A stretch of 64,000 nt of DNA from Georgenia subflava. Lineage in GTDB: Bacteria; Actinomycetota; Actinomycetes; Actinomycetales; Actinomycetaceae. The translations under genes were made by a program, and so were the position numbers. Below the pieces are notes generated by a model that saw only the letters and a list, made by a program, of their open reading frames with translations, ran no database searches and was not told the origin of the DNA. Shown here in pieces: positions 7,674 to 16,644 of the stretch. How positions within the stretch are numbered: the stretch's first letter is position 1; each line of letters begins with the position of its first letter. The stretch is taken from NCBI RefSeq assembly GCF_009193155.1, contig NZ_VUKD01000001.1, forward strand, positions 744,001 through 808,000, written 5' to 3'.

Positions 7674-8645
7674 ATGAAGATCGTCATCACAGACTGCGAC
7701 CACGCCTCGATCGACATCGAGCAGGCGGTGGCCGACGCCGAGGGCGCCGAGCTGATCCTCGGCAACGGCACCAGCCCGACCGAGGTCATCGCGAGCTCCG
7801 CCGGCGCGGACGGGCTCGTCGTGCAGTACGGCCAGATCACCGCAGAGGTCATGGACGCCCTGCCCGGCCTGCGCGCCATCGGCCGCTACGGCGTCGGGGT
7901 GGACACCGTCGACGTCGAGGCCGCCACCGCCCGCGGCATCGCGGTGTGCAACGTGCCGGACTACGGCACCGAGGCGGTCTCGGACCACGCCATCGCGCTG
8001 GCCCTGGCCGTCAACCGCGGCATCGGCGTCCTGGACCGCGGGGTGCGTGCCGGCAGCGCCGACCTGACCCCGTCGCAGCCCGTGTACACGATCGCCGGTC
8101 GCACCTTCGGGGTCCTGGGCCTCGGCGCCATCGGCACCGCCACCGCCCGCAAGGCCGCCGGCCTCGGGTTCGAGGTCATCGTCACCGACCCGCTGCTCGA
8201 GCCGGGGACCACCGCCGAGGGCTACGAGGTCGTGGACCTCGAGGAGCTGCTGCGCCGCTCGCAGGTCCTGTCGATCCACGTCCCGCTCGTCCCGGCGACC
8301 CACCACCTGATCGACGCCGCCCGGCTCGGCACCATGCGCCGCGACGCGATCGTCGTCAACACCTCGCGCGGCGGCGTCGTCGACACCGACGCCCTCGTGG
8401 AGGCGCTGCGCTCCGGCCAGATCCTGGGCGCCGGCCTGGACGTGTTCGAGACGGAGCCGCTGCCGGCGGACCACCCGCTGACCACCTTCGACCGGGTGCT
8501 GCTCACCCCGCACTCGGCCTTCTACTCGGAGGAGTCCTACGCCGAGCTCAAGCGCCGCACCATCCAGAACGTCGTCGACGTGGTCGCCGGGCGCACGCCG
8601 CGCAACGTCCTCAACCCGGCCGTGCTCGCCGGCACGGGAGCCTGA
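7674..8645 (+). CDS. D-2-hydroxyacid dehydrogenase (C-terminal-binding-protein-like)
   Basis: 323-residue NAD(H)-dependent reductase/dehydrogenase acting on a 2-keto or 2-hydroxy acid. The Rossmann motif GLGAIGTATARKA is near residue 144. The catalytic triad is visible as Arg in NTSRGGVVDTDAL, Glu in DVFETEPLP and His in LTPHSAFYS. The CNVPDYGTEAVSDHAIALALAVNR segment is typical of the CtBP/phosphoglycerate dehydrogenase-like subgroup. GAGGAG stands 7 bases before the ATG. It lies inside the sugar-acid operon, 31 bases after idnD and 4 before eda. The substrate is likely a keto-gluconate or keto-deoxy acid, but this cannot be fixed from sequence. Confidence 0.87.
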   Translation: MKIVITDCDHASIDIEQAVADAEGAELILGNGTSPTEVIASSAGADGLVVQYGQITAEVMDALPGLRAIGRYGVGVDTVDVEAATARGIAVCNVPDYGTEAVSDHAIALALAVNRGIGVLDRGVRAGSADLTPSQPVYTIAGRTFGVLGLGAIGTATARKAAGLGFEVIVTDPLLEPGTTAEGYEVVDLEELLRRSQVLSIHVPLVPATHHLIDAARLGTMRRDAIVVNTSRGGVVDTDALVEALRSGQILGAGLDVFETEPLPADHPLTTFDRVLLTPHSAFYSEESYAELKRRTIQNVVDVVAGRTPRNVLNPAVLAGTGA

Positions 8646-8649
8646 TCGC

Positions 8650-9342
8650 ATGACCGACGCCATCCTCGGCGGCGGGGAGACCTCCGCCGCCGACGCCGCG
8701 CTCCTGACGCGCATCAGCGCCCATCGGCTGCTGCCCGTGGTCGTCCTCGAGGACGCCGCCGACGCCGCCGGGCTGGGCGCCGCACTGGTGGCCGGCGGAC
8801 TGCCGGTCGCCGAGGTGACCTTCCGGACCGCGGCGGCCGCCGACTCCGTCCGCGCCATGGTCGACGCCGGACTGACCGAGCCCGACGGGCCGAACCTGCT
8901 CGTGGGCGCCGGCACGGTCGTGACGCCGGAGCAGGTGGACACCGCGGTGGCCGCCGGGGCCCGCTTCGTCGTCTCCCCCGGGCTGAGCCGGGCGGTGGTC
9001 GAGCGCTGCCAGGAGCACGGCGTGCTCGTGCTGCCCGGGACGGCGACCGCCACCGAGGTGCAGGCGGCCCTGACGATGGGCCTGCGCACGGTGAAGTTCT
9101 TCCCGGCCGAGTCCTCCGGCGGCGTCGCCGCGATCAAGGCGCTGACCGGCCCGTTCCCGCAGATGAGGTTCGTCCCCACCGGCGGGATCAAGGAGTCGAA
9201 CGTGGCCGACTACCTCGCGGTGCCCGCCGTCCTGGCGGCCGGGGGGTCGTGGATGGTTCCCGGCTCCGCCGTCGCCGCCGGTGACTTCGCGCAGGTCGAG
9301 CGCCTGACCGCGGGCGCCGTGGCCCTGGTGGCCGGCTCATGA
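8650..9342 (+). CDS. eda: KDPG (2-keto-3-deoxy-6-phosphogluconate) aldolase
   Basis: 230-residue class I aldolase that splits KDPG to pyruvate and glyceraldehyde 3-phosphate. The catalytic Glu is in PVAEVTFRTAAA, the Schiff-base Lys in LRTVKFFPAESSGG, and the phosphate-binding region in FVPTGGI. A GAGTVVTPEQVD segment is typical of Eda. It overlaps kdgK by 4 bases (ATGA), so kinase and aldolase form the last two steps of the pathway and are translationally coupled. Length is normal for the family (about 210-230). Confidence 0.93.
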   Translation: MTDAILGGGETSAADAALLTRISAHRLLPVVVLEDAADAAGLGAALVAGGLPVAEVTFRTAAAADSVRAMVDAGLTEPDGPNLLVGAGTVVTPEQVDTAVAAGARFVVSPGLSRAVVERCQEHGVLVLPGTATATEVQAALTMGLRTVKFFPAESSGGVAAIKALTGPFPQMRFVPTGGIKESNVADYLAVPAVLAAGGSWMVPGSAVAAGDFAQVERLTAGAVALVAGS

Positions 9343-10418
9343 CCGACCCGTCGGGCACCGGCGCTCCGTCCGGCGGCCGGGAACCGGCACCAGGGCTTCC
9401 CGAGGCGGCACCTGGGCTTCCCGAGCCGGCACCCGGGCTTGCCGAGCCCGCACCACGGCTTCCCGAGACTGCACCAGGGCTTTCCGAGACTGCACCAGGG
9501 CTTCCCGAGGTGCTGTGCATCGGCGAGACGATGGCGATGGTGACGTCCACCGACGCGGGCCCGCTCGTGACGGCCGAGACCTTCTCCGTCTCGCCGGGCG
9601 GAGCCGAGTCGAACCTCGCCCAGCACCTGGCCGAGCTCGGTGTGCGGACAGCGTGGGTCTCCGCGCTCGGTGCCGACCCGCTCGGCGACCGGCTGCTCGC
9701 CGCGATCGCCGCCTCCGGGGTGGACACGCGCTGGGTGAGCCGCGACCCGGACGCGAACACCGGCGTCTACGTCAAGGACCCGGGCAGGAAGGTCTACTAC
9801 TACCGCAAGGGCTCGGCGGCCTCCCGTCTGTCGCCCGAGCACGTGGCCGGCTGGCCGATGGCGAGCGCCCGCTGGGTGCACGTCTCGGGCATCACCCCGG
9901 CGCTGTCGCCGACCTGCCGTGCCCTGCTGCCGGCCGTCGTCGACGCCGCGCGGGCCGCCGGCGCCGGGGTCTCGCTCGACGTCAACTACCGCCCGGCCCT
10001 GTGGTCGACGGCGGAGGCGGCGGCGACGATCCAGCCGCTGGCCGACCGGGCCGACGTCGTGCTCGTGGGGCGCGACGAGGCCGAGGTGCTCTGGGGCACG
10101 CCGACCGCCGAGGAGATCGCTGCCCTGTTCCCGGGCGCCGGGCGCGTCGTGGTCAAGGACGGCGACGTCGAGGCGGTCGAGGTCGACCGCACGAGCGCGA
10201 CCGAGGTCATCACCAGGGTGCCCGCCCGCAGGGTCGACGTCGTCGAGTCCGTGGGCGCCGGCGACGCGTTCGGTGGCGGCTACCTCGCGGCGCTGCTGCG
10301 CGGCGACGGCGCCGAGGACCGTCTCGCGCTGGGTCACTCGCTCGCCGCGTGGGTGCTCGGGTCACCGAACGACTACCGCTCCGGGCACGGCCCGACGGTG
10401 CGACCCGAGACTCGATAG
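9339..10418 (+). CDS. kdgK: 2-keto-3-deoxygluconate kinase (PfkB family) with N-terminal repeat
   Basis: 359-residue sugar kinase phosphorylating KDG to KDPG for the aldolase encoded just upstream. The PfkB fold begins at about residue 58 (LCIGETMAMVTS), with the signature VESVGAGDAFGGGYLAALL near the C-terminus holding the catalytic Asp. The first 57 residues are not part of the kinase fold; residues 17-58 are six copies of a heptapeptide of the APGLPEx type. GTG at 9510 is an alternative start giving a normal length of about 302, but the ATGA overlap with eda supports 9339. End of the sugar-acid operon; a strong hairpin follows. Confidence 0.9.
   Translation: MTDPSGTGAPSGGREPAPGLPEAAPGLPEPAPGLAEPAPRLPETAPGLSETAPGLPEVLCIGETMAMVTSTDAGPLVTAETFSVSPGGAESNLAQHLAELGVRTAWVSALGADPLGDRLLAAIAASGVDTRWVSRDPDANTGVYVKDPGRKVYYYRKGSAASRLSPEHVAGWPMASARWVHVSGITPALSPTCRALLPAVVDAARAAGAGVSLDVNYRPALWSTAEAAATIQPLADRADVVLVGRDEAEVLWGTPTAEEIAALFPGAGRVVVKDGDVEAVEVDRTSATEVITRVPARRVDVVESVGAGDAFGGGYLAALLRGDGAEDRLALGHSLAAWVLGSPNDYRSGHGPTVRPETR
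9387..9512 (+). repeat. Six tandem 21-bp repeats in the 5' part of kdgK
   Basis: Units of 21 bases resembling GCACCAGGGCTTCCCGAGACT repeat six times without a break, encoding the heptad A-P-G-L-P-E-x. The period is a multiple of three so the frame is kept. Units differ by 1-5 bases. Confidence 0.95.
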
Positions 10419-10727
10419 CCCTTCGGCCTCCGCCAGCTCGTCGACGGTGAGGATCCGGTGCGATAGATGCACCGGATCCTCACCGTTGTCCCGCGGGGTC
10501 CGGCCACCAAGCCGCTCGCCGCGCGGAACCGTCGACGTCTGCCGGTGCATCGACGGACTCGCCGCTCGGAACCGCCCGGCCGACACGCCACATCGTGGGA
10601 CGGCTATGACCAGGGTCATGTTCTGCGGGAGGATTCGCCGAGCACCGACGAACCGCCGTGGCACCATCGTCGTGGTCACGTCGGGTTGATCGGCCGGCTC
10701 AGCACACCACCGCCCGGGAGGCGAACC
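10419..10727. other. Intergenic region between kdgK and the amino-acid ABC operon
   Basis: 309 bases holding the kdgK terminator hairpin (10444-10486) and presumably the promoter of the ABC operon. An open frame running through it from 10467 has no conserved content and is rejected as the true start of the binding protein. Confidence 0.6.
10444..10486. terminator. Perfect 18-bp hairpin after kdgK
   Basis: Arms ACGGTGAGGATCCGGTGC (10444-10461) and its exact reverse complement (10469-10486) around loop GATAGAT. There is no U-tract, as often in high-GC actinobacteria. It lies 26 bases after the kdgK stop. Confidence 0.75.
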
Positions 10728-11552
10728 ATGACCGCACGTCAGATCCGACTCGGTATCGCGGCTGCGGCGGCCGCCCTCGTCCTCAGCGCCTGCGGGGGTG
10801 GCGGCGAGGAGACCACCGACGGCGGCACCGCGGCCGGCGGGCAGGAGTTCGACCTCGTCGAGGCCGGCACCCTCACCGCCTGCTCCGAGGTCCCCTACGT
10901 GCCGTTCGAGATGGAGGACTCCAGCACCCCGAGCGGCTACAGCGGCTTCGACATCGACCTCCTCCAGGCGATCGCCGACAACCTGGACCTGGAGCTCACC
11001 GTCGCGGACGTCAGCTTCGACGCCCTCCAGTCGGGCACCACGCTCGCCGCCGGGCAGTGCGACATCGGTGCCTCGGCCATCACGATCACCGAGGAGCGCC
11101 AGGCCAACATCGACTTCTCGGACCCGTACTACGACTCGCTGCAGTCGCTGCTGGTCCCGGCCGACTCCGGCATCGAGTCGATCGACGACCTCGCCGGCGT
11201 CACCGTCGGCGTCCAGCAGGGCACCACCGGCCAGGCCTACGCCGAGGAGAACGTGCCGGAGGGCACCACCCTCGCGGAGTACCCCGGTGACGGCGAGCTC
11301 TGGCCCGCGCTCCAGGCCGGCCAGATCGGCGCGATCCTCCAGGACCAGCCCGTCAACGTCGAGCACGCCAAGGCGGACGAGAACTACCTCCTCGTCGAGG
11401 AGTACGACACGGGTGAGCAGTACGGCTTCGCCTTCGGCAAGGACCTGAAGCCCGAGCTGCTCGAGGCCGTCAACGCCGAGCTGCAGGCGCTGCGCGACGA
11501 CGGCACCTACCAGGAGATCTACGACTCGTACTTCAGCGCCGACGGTTCCTGA
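10728..11552 (+). CDS. Polar amino acid ABC transporter, substrate-binding lipoprotein
   Basis: 274-residue extracellular receptor of the SBP_bac_3 family (glutamine/lysine-arginine-ornithine/cystine group). Lipoprotein signal [25 protein letters not shown] with Cys at about residue 24. Family features: [58 protein letters not shown] (the conserved ligand-binding hinge Arg is within TEERQ) and [19 protein letters not shown] 10728 has GGGAGG 7 bases upstream; a frame extending back to 10467 lacks a signal peptide. First gene of a three-gene importer operon. Exact amino acid not decidable. Confidence 0.92.
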   Translation: MTARQIRLGIAAAAAALVLSACGGGGEETTDGGTAAGGQEFDLVEAGTLTACSEVPYVPFEMEDSSTPSGYSGFDIDLLQAIADNLDLELTVADVSFDALQSGTTLAAGQCDIGASAITITEERQANIDFSDPYYDSLQSLLVPADSGIESIDDLAGVTVGVQQGTTGQAYAEENVPEGTTLAEYPGDGELWPALQAGQIGAILQDQPVNVEHAKADENYLLVEEYDTGEQYGFAFGKDLKPELLEAVNAELQALRDDGTYQEIYDSYFSADGS

Positions 11553-11558
11553 CGTCCG

Positions 11559-12344
11559 ATGCGCAGGTCCACCCGCCGGCGCCTGTACCGGGGCACCAAC
11601 TACGCGATCTTCGTCGCGGTGGTGGTGCTCGTCCTCGTGGCCACGGACTGGGAACGCATCATCAACCAGTTCTTCCGCTGGGACGTCGCACGCGAGCAGC
11701 TGCCCGGGATCATCACGATCGCGCTGAAGAACACGATCCTGTTCACGGTCATCTCCTTCGCCGGCGGGCTGCTGCTCGGCGTGTTCATGGCCCTGCTCAA
11801 GCTCTCCTCCGTCGGGCCGTACCGCTGGTTCGCGACCGCCTACATCGAGCTGTTCCGCGGGGTCCCGGCGCTGCTGACGATCTTCGCGATGGCGTACATG
11901 CTGCCGATCGCCCTGGGCGTGCGGGTGCCGGGAGGCCAGGTCGGCGCGGGCCTGGTCGGGCTCATCCTCGTGGCCTCGGCCTATATGGCCGAGGTGATCC
12001 GGTCCGGCATCGAGGCGGTGCCGAAGGGCCAGGCCGAGGCCGCCCGCTCGCTCGGCATGTCCCCCACCAAGACGATGTTCTGGGTGATCCTGCCGCAGGG
12101 CATGCGGATCACGATCCCGCCGATGACCAACGAGTTCGTCCTGCTGCTCAAGGACACCTCGCTGCTGTTCATCGCCGGCTCGACCGTGTTCACCAAGGAG
12201 CTGACCACCTTCGCCCGAGACGGGCTGACCACGCACGCGAACGGCACGCCGCTGATCATGGCCGCGATGCTCTACCTGCTCGTCACCATCCCGCTGACGC
12301 GGCTGGTCGCGGTCCTGGAGAGGAAGCTGGCGAAGACCCGATGA
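11559..12344 (+). CDS. Polar amino acid ABC transporter permease (HisM/GlnP family)
   Basis: 261-residue integral membrane subunit. It has an N-terminal basic segment, one hydrophobic helix at about residues 12-28, then the five-helix core from about residue 50. The EAA loop that docks the ATPase is [21 protein letters not shown] near residue 160, and the family motif [18 protein letters not shown] is present. It lies 6 bases after the binding-protein stop and overlaps the ATPase by 4 bases (ATGA). One permease gene suggests a homodimeric channel. Confidence 0.93.
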   Translation: MRRSTRRRLYRGTNYAIFVAVVVLVLVATDWERIINQFFRWDVAREQLPGIITIALKNTILFTVISFAGGLLLGVFMALLKLSSVGPYRWFATAYIELFRGVPALLTIFAMAYMLPIALGVRVPGGQVGAGLVGLILVASAYMAEVIRSGIEAVPKGQAEAARSLGMSPTKTMFWVILPQGMRITIPPMTNEFVLLLKDTSLLFIAGSTVFTKELTTFARDGLTTHANGTPLIMAAMLYLLVTIPLTRLVAVLERKLAKTR

Positions 12345-13123
12345 CCACAGGCACCCCACGTGACCCGAGCAGCGTCGACAACCCGGCGTCCGACGTCGCC
12401 GCGATCGAGATCCGCGACCTGCACAAGAGCTTCGGCGACAACGAGGTGCTCAAGGGGATCGACCTGCTCGTCCGGCCCGGCGAGGTGGTGTGCGTCGTCG
12501 GGCCGTCCGGGTCGGGCAAGTCGACGCTGCTCCGCACGGTCAACCTGCTCGAGCAGCCGACCAGCGGGTCGATCCGCATCGAGGGCACGGACATCCTCGA
12601 CGAGGACGTCGACATCGACCGCATCCGCACCCGCATCGGCATGGTGTTCCAGCAGTTCAACCTGTTCCCGCACATGACGGTGCTGCGCAACCTGACGGTC
12701 GCCCAGGAGCGGGTGCTGCGCCGGCCGAAGAAGGAGTCGCAGGAGGTCGCCCGCGCGATGCTCGAGCGGGTCGGGCTGGCGGAGAAGGCCACCGACCACC
12801 CCGGGCACCTGTCGGGCGGCCAGCAGCAGCGGGTCGCCATCGCCCGCTCGCTGTGCATGAACCCGGACATGATGCTCTTCGACGAGCCCACCTCGGCCCT
12901 GGACCCCGAGCTCGTCGGCGAGGTGCTCGAGGTGATGCAGGACCTCGCGTCCTCCGGGATGACGATGATGGTCGTCACCCACGAGATGGGCTTCGCCCGC
13001 GAGGTCGGCGACCGCCTGATCTTCATGGACGACGGCGTCATCGTCGAGGAGGGCGACCCGGCCGAGGTGCTGGCGAACCCGCGCCACCAGCGCACCCAGG
13101 CGTTCTTGTCCAAGGTGCTCTGA
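12341..13123 (+). CDS. Polar amino acid ABC transporter ATPase (GlnQ/HisP type)
   Basis: 260-residue nucleotide-binding subunit driving the importer. Walker [10 protein letters not shown] at about residues 53-61, Q-loop [12 protein letters not shown], signature [15 protein letters not shown], Walker [15 protein letters not shown] and the switch His in [10 protein letters not shown] are all intact. The first 20 residues are a poorly conserved Pro/Ser-rich leader. It completes the binding protein-permease-ATPase operon. Confidence 0.94.
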   Translation: MTTGTPRDPSSVDNPASDVAAIEIRDLHKSFGDNEVLKGIDLLVRPGEVVCVVGPSGSGKSTLLRTVNLLEQPTSGSIRIEGTDILDEDVDIDRIRTRIGMVFQQFNLFPHMTVLRNLTVAQERVLRRPKKESQEVARAMLERVGLAEKATDHPGHLSGGQQQRVAIARSLCMNPDMMLFDEPTSALDPELVGEVLEVMQDLASSGMTMMVVTHEMGFAREVGDRLIFMDDGVIVEEGDPAEVLANPRHQRTQAFLSKVL

Positions 13124-13178
13124 CCCGCACCTGCCCCCGCACCTGACACCTGTGCACCCGGTACGACGTTCACGCTGC

Positions 13179-13835
13179 TTAGCCGGAGGCTGGTCCGGTC
13201 CCGAGCCGTCCCTCGACGGTCGTCCGGCCGGGGCCGTCGAGCTGGCCGACGTAGGCGTCCCGGCCGGCCATCGTCATCACCAGGGCGAGTGTCGGACCTT
13301 CGACGGCCGGGCCGTCGCCGACCGCAAACCTCCCGTCGGTCGCGCGCAGCCGCAGGCCGCGCACCATCGACCGGCTCTGAACGGCGAAGTCGCGCCGGGC
13401 GAAGAAGTGCGCGACGTGCGTGAGCGCATCGACGTCAGGCTCGCTCTGGATACCGAGCGGCACCCGGACGTCCTGGCTGTGGACGAGAACTTCCCCGAGG
13501 TAGGCGGCGGTGTCCTTCGATGGCGCGGTCGTGCTCTCGACGACGGCCCGGAACCGCTCGAGCGTCTGTGCCGGCGTGGCGCCGAGCTGCTCACGGAGCC
13601 GCCGCTCGTTGTGCACCGCCGGGCGGAAGCGGGCACCGACGATGGACCGTAGCCAGCGCAGACGCCCGACGGTGGCCCCAGCGGTCAGGTGGGCCACCAC
13701 GTGCTCGACGTCCCAGTCGGAGCACAACGAGGGTGTGTGCCACTGCTCCGCACCGAGGTGGGCCAGGTCCTCGGCGAGGCTGCGGCGGGCTGAGTGGATC
13801 ATCGCCCAGAGCCGGGCGTCGGTGGTGGAGGTCAA
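13179..13835 (-). CDS. Maleylpyruvate isomerase-family (MDMPI/DinB-like) protein, copy 2
   Basis: 218-residue protein of the mycothiol-dependent maleylpyruvate isomerase superfamily, a DinB-like four-helix bundle that binds a divalent metal. The characteristic segments are SLCSDWDVEHVVAHLTAG (metal His) and LVHSQDVRVPLG (second metal site). Members include mycothiol S-transferases, but most are uncharacterised. It overlaps the upstream paralogue by 4 bases, so the two are one transcription unit. The Glu of the usual HGED motif is Gln here (HSQD), which may change the metal site. Confidence 0.8.
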   Translation of the reverse strand: MTSTTDARLWAMIHSARRSLAEDLAHLGAEQWHTPSLCSDWDVEHVVAHLTAGATVGRLRWLRSIVGARFRPAVHNERRLREQLGATPAQTLERFRAVVESTTAPSKDTAAYLGEVLVHSQDVRVPLGIQSEPDVDALTHVAHFFARRDFAVQSRSMVRGLRLRATDGRFAVGDGPAVEGPTLALVMTMAGRDAYVGQLDGPGRTTVEGRLGTGPASG

Positions 13836-14620
13836 GGTCGGCCCGTCTGGTCCGGCGGGTCGGGGTGAGGCATGTCCTCGGGCACGAGCCGGGCCACACC
13901 GGCTCCGGTGAGACGCGACGGGGCGACGGGGCGACCGGACACCGCCATGAGCAGGTCGACGGCCGCCGCTTCGACCCCCGGACCCGTGCCATGTGTCGTC
14001 CCGGTGGAGGTGTCGACCAGCATGAGTCCGGCGGCCCGTTCCCGCCCACCCCCGAAGCGGACCGGCGTGCGCAGCTGGTAGGCGAGGGCGCGCGCCACGG
14101 CCCAGTGCGGGTAGGCGGCCCCGATGCCAAGCGGGCGACGGATGTCCTCGCCGTGCACGACCGCCTCGACCAGCCTGGTGTCCAGGCTCGCCGGCGGCGT
14201 GCGACTCAGGTCGGCCGCACGTCGCAGCTCCGCCAGCGTCTCGCGCGGGTTCGCCCTCCTGGCCCGGGCGATCCCACGCTCGTTCGCACGGTCGAAGTCC
14301 ATCCGTGCAGCGATCATGTCGCGCACGAACGAGAGCCTGCCCGTCAGGGCGGTGTCCACCAGATGTGCCAGCACGTCATGGACGTCCCAGCCGGGGCACA
14401 GCGACGCGGTGCCCCACTGCGCGACGCTCAGGTCGGCGAGGTGGCCGACCAGCCGCCGTCGCTCGTCGTGGACGACTTCCCAGAGGGCTCTCGATGACCT
14501 GCGCAATACGGCTCCCTCGACGGTGCGGGCTCGGGCCCGGGTGCGGTCCGTCCGAAGTCTGCCCGAAGATGTCGCGCCCGGCGCCCATCTCGAGACTGCT
14601 CCTTGACTGCACAGGACCAC
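13832..14620 (-). CDS. Maleylpyruvate isomerase-family (MDMPI/DinB-like) protein, copy 1
   Basis: Paralogue of the following gene. Conserved MDMPI segments: SLCPGWDVHDVLAHLVDTA and EAVVHGEDIRRPLGIG, with metal-binding His and Glu intact. A C-terminal helix-bundle extension GVEAAAVDLLMAVSGRP is typical of the family. The stated start gives 262 residues, but residues 1-38 look non-coding in character; TTG at 14506 (about residue 39) would give 224 residues, matching copy 2. Function probably mycothiol-dependent thiol transfer or isomerisation; no substrate can be named. Confidence 0.75.
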   Translation of the reverse strand: MVLCSQGAVSRWAPGATSSGRLRTDRTRARARTVEGAVLRRSSRALWEVVHDERRRLVGHLADLSVAQWGTASLCPGWDVHDVLAHLVDTALTGRLSFVRDMIAARMDFDRANERGIARARRANPRETLAELRRAADLSRTPPASLDTRLVEAVVHGEDIRRPLGIGAAYPHWAVARALAYQLRTPVRFGGGRERAAGLMLVDTSTGTTHGTGPGVEAAAVDLLMAVSGRPVAPSRLTGAGVARLVPEDMPHPDPPDQTGRP

Positions 14621-14758
14621 GTTCGCGACGCCGGACTCTCGTCACCCGAGCGAGCTTCACTGCCAGATCGGTTGCTATAGCGACCACTTCGGCAGCGAAA
14701 TGGCTCGACAGACCCAGGCGGACGACGCGCCGAGGACAGCCGAGGCACAGGTCGGCGG

Positions 14759-16354
14759 CTACTCCTCGATCGGCACGTCCGTGATGCGCCACTGCGCACC
14801 GGAGGTGGTGCGTTCCCCGGCCACCAGGGTCGCCGGCATGTCGACGGTCACCGTGTCCGCGCCCACGTCGGGCCACACGACGGTTGCCGTGTCCCAGCCA
14901 CCCACCTCGAGCACGCCGCGCATCTCCAGCTCCGCCAGCGGGTGACGATCGGCGTCGTCCTCGTCGCGCAGGGCGTAGTCGAGGGGGAAGACCCGCTGGT
15001 CCCCGACGAGCAGGGTGACCCCGGTGGCAGCCATCTGGAGCTGGGGGTTCCACGCCCCGCGGGCGTCCTTGGTGCCCTGGTTGACCGCCCAGCCGGCGAT
15101 CGCGGGCTCGCCCGCGACACGCTCGACACGCAGGTCCCCGACGAGCGTCCGACCCACCCGGCGGATCCGCTCCACGTCGATCTTCACCTCGCCGTCCCAC
15201 TCCCGGTAACCGACGACGACACCCTCGTCGACGTTGCCGACCGGACCGGTGGCGGCCGGCAGAGCACCGGCGGACGGCTCGGGCTCGGCCTGCGCACTGC
15301 TCGGGTCCGGGGTCGCGAACTCCAGCTCGACGCGCCGGTTCAGCGCCCGCGCCTCGGCGGAGGTGCCGTCGACGGCGGGGTCGCGGAAGGCGCGCCCCTC
15401 CACCGTGACCTCGAAGGACGAGAGGTCGACCAGCTCGCCCAGCCGGGTCGCCACGGCGTCCGCGCGCCGCTGCGAGAGCTCCTGGTTGTGCTGCTCGGTT
15501 CCCACGTCGTCGGTGTGCCCCACCACGGTCAGCTCGCCGGGGTCAGCGCCGGCCAGGTCCCTGCCGGCGGCCTCGAGGGCGGCGTCGGCCTCCGGGGAGA
15601 GATCTGCGGAGTCCGGTGCGAAGAGGACGTCGGTGGCGATGGCGACGGTCGTGACGTCCTCGACCTCCCGGGTCCGCACGGTGCCCTCGTCGACCTCGCG
15701 GTAGACGGCGAGCGGCCGGACCGGGGCGGTGAGCTCCTCCGGCGTCGCGTCGATCATGGCGGCGACCTCCGCCACGCCCACCTCCCCCTCGTCGACGACC
15801 GGCACATCGTCGACGAGACCGAGGTGGGGGACGAGCACCGCCGTGGTGTCTGTCGAGGGGGCCGCGAACACGGCGTGGAAGACGACCGTCTCGCCGCCCA
15901 CCCGGGCGAACTTCTCCTCGTTCTCGACCGCTCGTACCCCCTCGGCGTCGTGGGCCGTGAGCGAGACGGTGCGCTCCTCGGTGTCGACCAGCCGCAGGTT
16001 CGTCGGACGTGCCGGTCCCGTACCGGTCCAGGTGAAGCCGAACTGGACCGGCAGGTAGATATCCTCCCCGCCACCTGTCGCCGTGATCGAGACCGGGAGC
16101 ACGGCGAGCTCGCCGTCCCGGACGACAGGGCCGAGGCCCAGCTCGACCGTCGCGCCATCGATCTCCCCGTCGACGACGACCGCCTCCGCGGTCTCGGGGC
16201 TGCTCGTCTCGTCCTGGGCGGCGGACGCCTCGGCAGTCTCTGCGGGAGCCGTAGGTCCTTCTGAGGCCGGTTCCGTCCCCGAGCACGCTGCGAGCGCCAG
16301 CGCGATTCCGACAGACCCGACGACGGCACGGAGGGAGGGAGTCAGCACGTCCAC
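14759..16354 (-). CDS. OmpA-domain lipoprotein
   Basis: 531-residue exported lipoprotein (signal ending ALALAACSG, Cys at about 24). After a Ser/Thr/Glu-rich linker comes an Ig-like region (about 60-200) and an OmpA C-terminal peptidoglycan-binding domain at about residues 245-355. The latter contains LFAPDSADLSPEADAALEAAG, VVGHTDDVGTEQHNQELSQRRADAV and LNRRVEL. A further 160-residue domain follows that I do not recognise. The OmpA fold holds peptidoglycan, so it probably tethers the cell envelope. A TAGGAT box at 16355-16360 with 6 bases to GTG 16348 suggests leaderless translation from 16348, two codons inside the stated start. Confidence 0.82.
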   Translation of the reverse strand: MDVLTPSLRAVVGSVGIALALAACSGTEPASEGPTAPAETAEASAAQDETSSPETAEAVVVDGEIDGATVELGLGPVVRDGELAVLPVSITATGGGEDIYLPVQFGFTWTGTGPARPTNLRLVDTEERTVSLTAHDAEGVRAVENEEKFARVGGETVVFHAVFAAPSTDTTAVLVPHLGLVDDVPVVDEGEVGVAEVAAMIDATPEELTAPVRPLAVYREVDEGTVRTREVEDVTTVAIATDVLFAPDSADLSPEADAALEAAGRDLAGADPGELTVVGHTDDVGTEQHNQELSQRRADAVATRLGELVDLSSFEVTVEGRAFRDPAVDGTSAEARALNRRVELEFATPDPSSAQAEPEPSAGALPAATGPVGNVDEGVVVGYREWDGEVKIDVERIRRVGRTLVGDLRVERVAGEPAIAGWAVNQGTKDARGAWNPQLQMAATGVTLLVGDQRVFPLDYALRDEDDADRHPLAELEMRGVLEVGGWDTATVVWPDVGADTVTVDMPATLVAGERTTSGAQWRITDVPIEE

Positions 16355-16360
16355 ATCCTA
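16355..16360 (-). promoter_or_regulatory. Leaderless -10 box (TAGGAT) for the OmpA-domain gene
   Basis: On the minus strand TAGGAT is followed by 6 bases and GTG, the TANNNT-N6-start pattern of actinobacterial leaderless transcripts. No Shine-Dalgarno sequence is present. Confidence 0.5.
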
Positions 16361-16393
16361 GGCAAGGGGATCCCGCAGGCCGGACCGGACCTC

Positions 16394-16552
16394 GGCACAC
16401 GCATGAGGCGACCGGTTCCTTGGTACACGCCTGACGCGACCGGTTCCTTGGTACACGCTTGAGCCGACCGGCTCCCTGGCTCGCCCGCCCACGGCTCCTT
16501 GGCATACGCCTGCGCGATCGGGCCCCCTCACACGTATGAGGCGATCGGCGCT
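16394..16552. repeat. Degenerate 28-bp tandem array
   Basis: Six head-to-tail units at 16394, 16422, 16450, 16478 (shortened to 23), 16501 and 16529 (partial). The common core is of the form CACGCxTGAGGCGACCGG followed by TTCCTTGG. Units 1-3 agree at about 24 of 28 positions. The array fills the gap between the OmpA gene and DUF6458. Confidence 0.9.
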
Positions 16553-16644
16553 ACGACGCCGCTCCGGATGCGGCCGAGCACCCCCCACGACACACTGGCG
16601 ACACCAGACCCGCACCGCCGGGTCCACAGAAGAAGGAGCGACGC

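Noticed and set aside
5786-7879. 697-codon leftward open frame across the SDR and idnD genes
   Set aside because: Gly/Asp/Val/Arg-rich antisense shadow with no recognisable motif, opposite two secure enzymes.
16394-16552. Possible CRISPR array
   Set aside because: Units are contiguous with no unique spacers, differ in sequence and there are no cas genes in the window.
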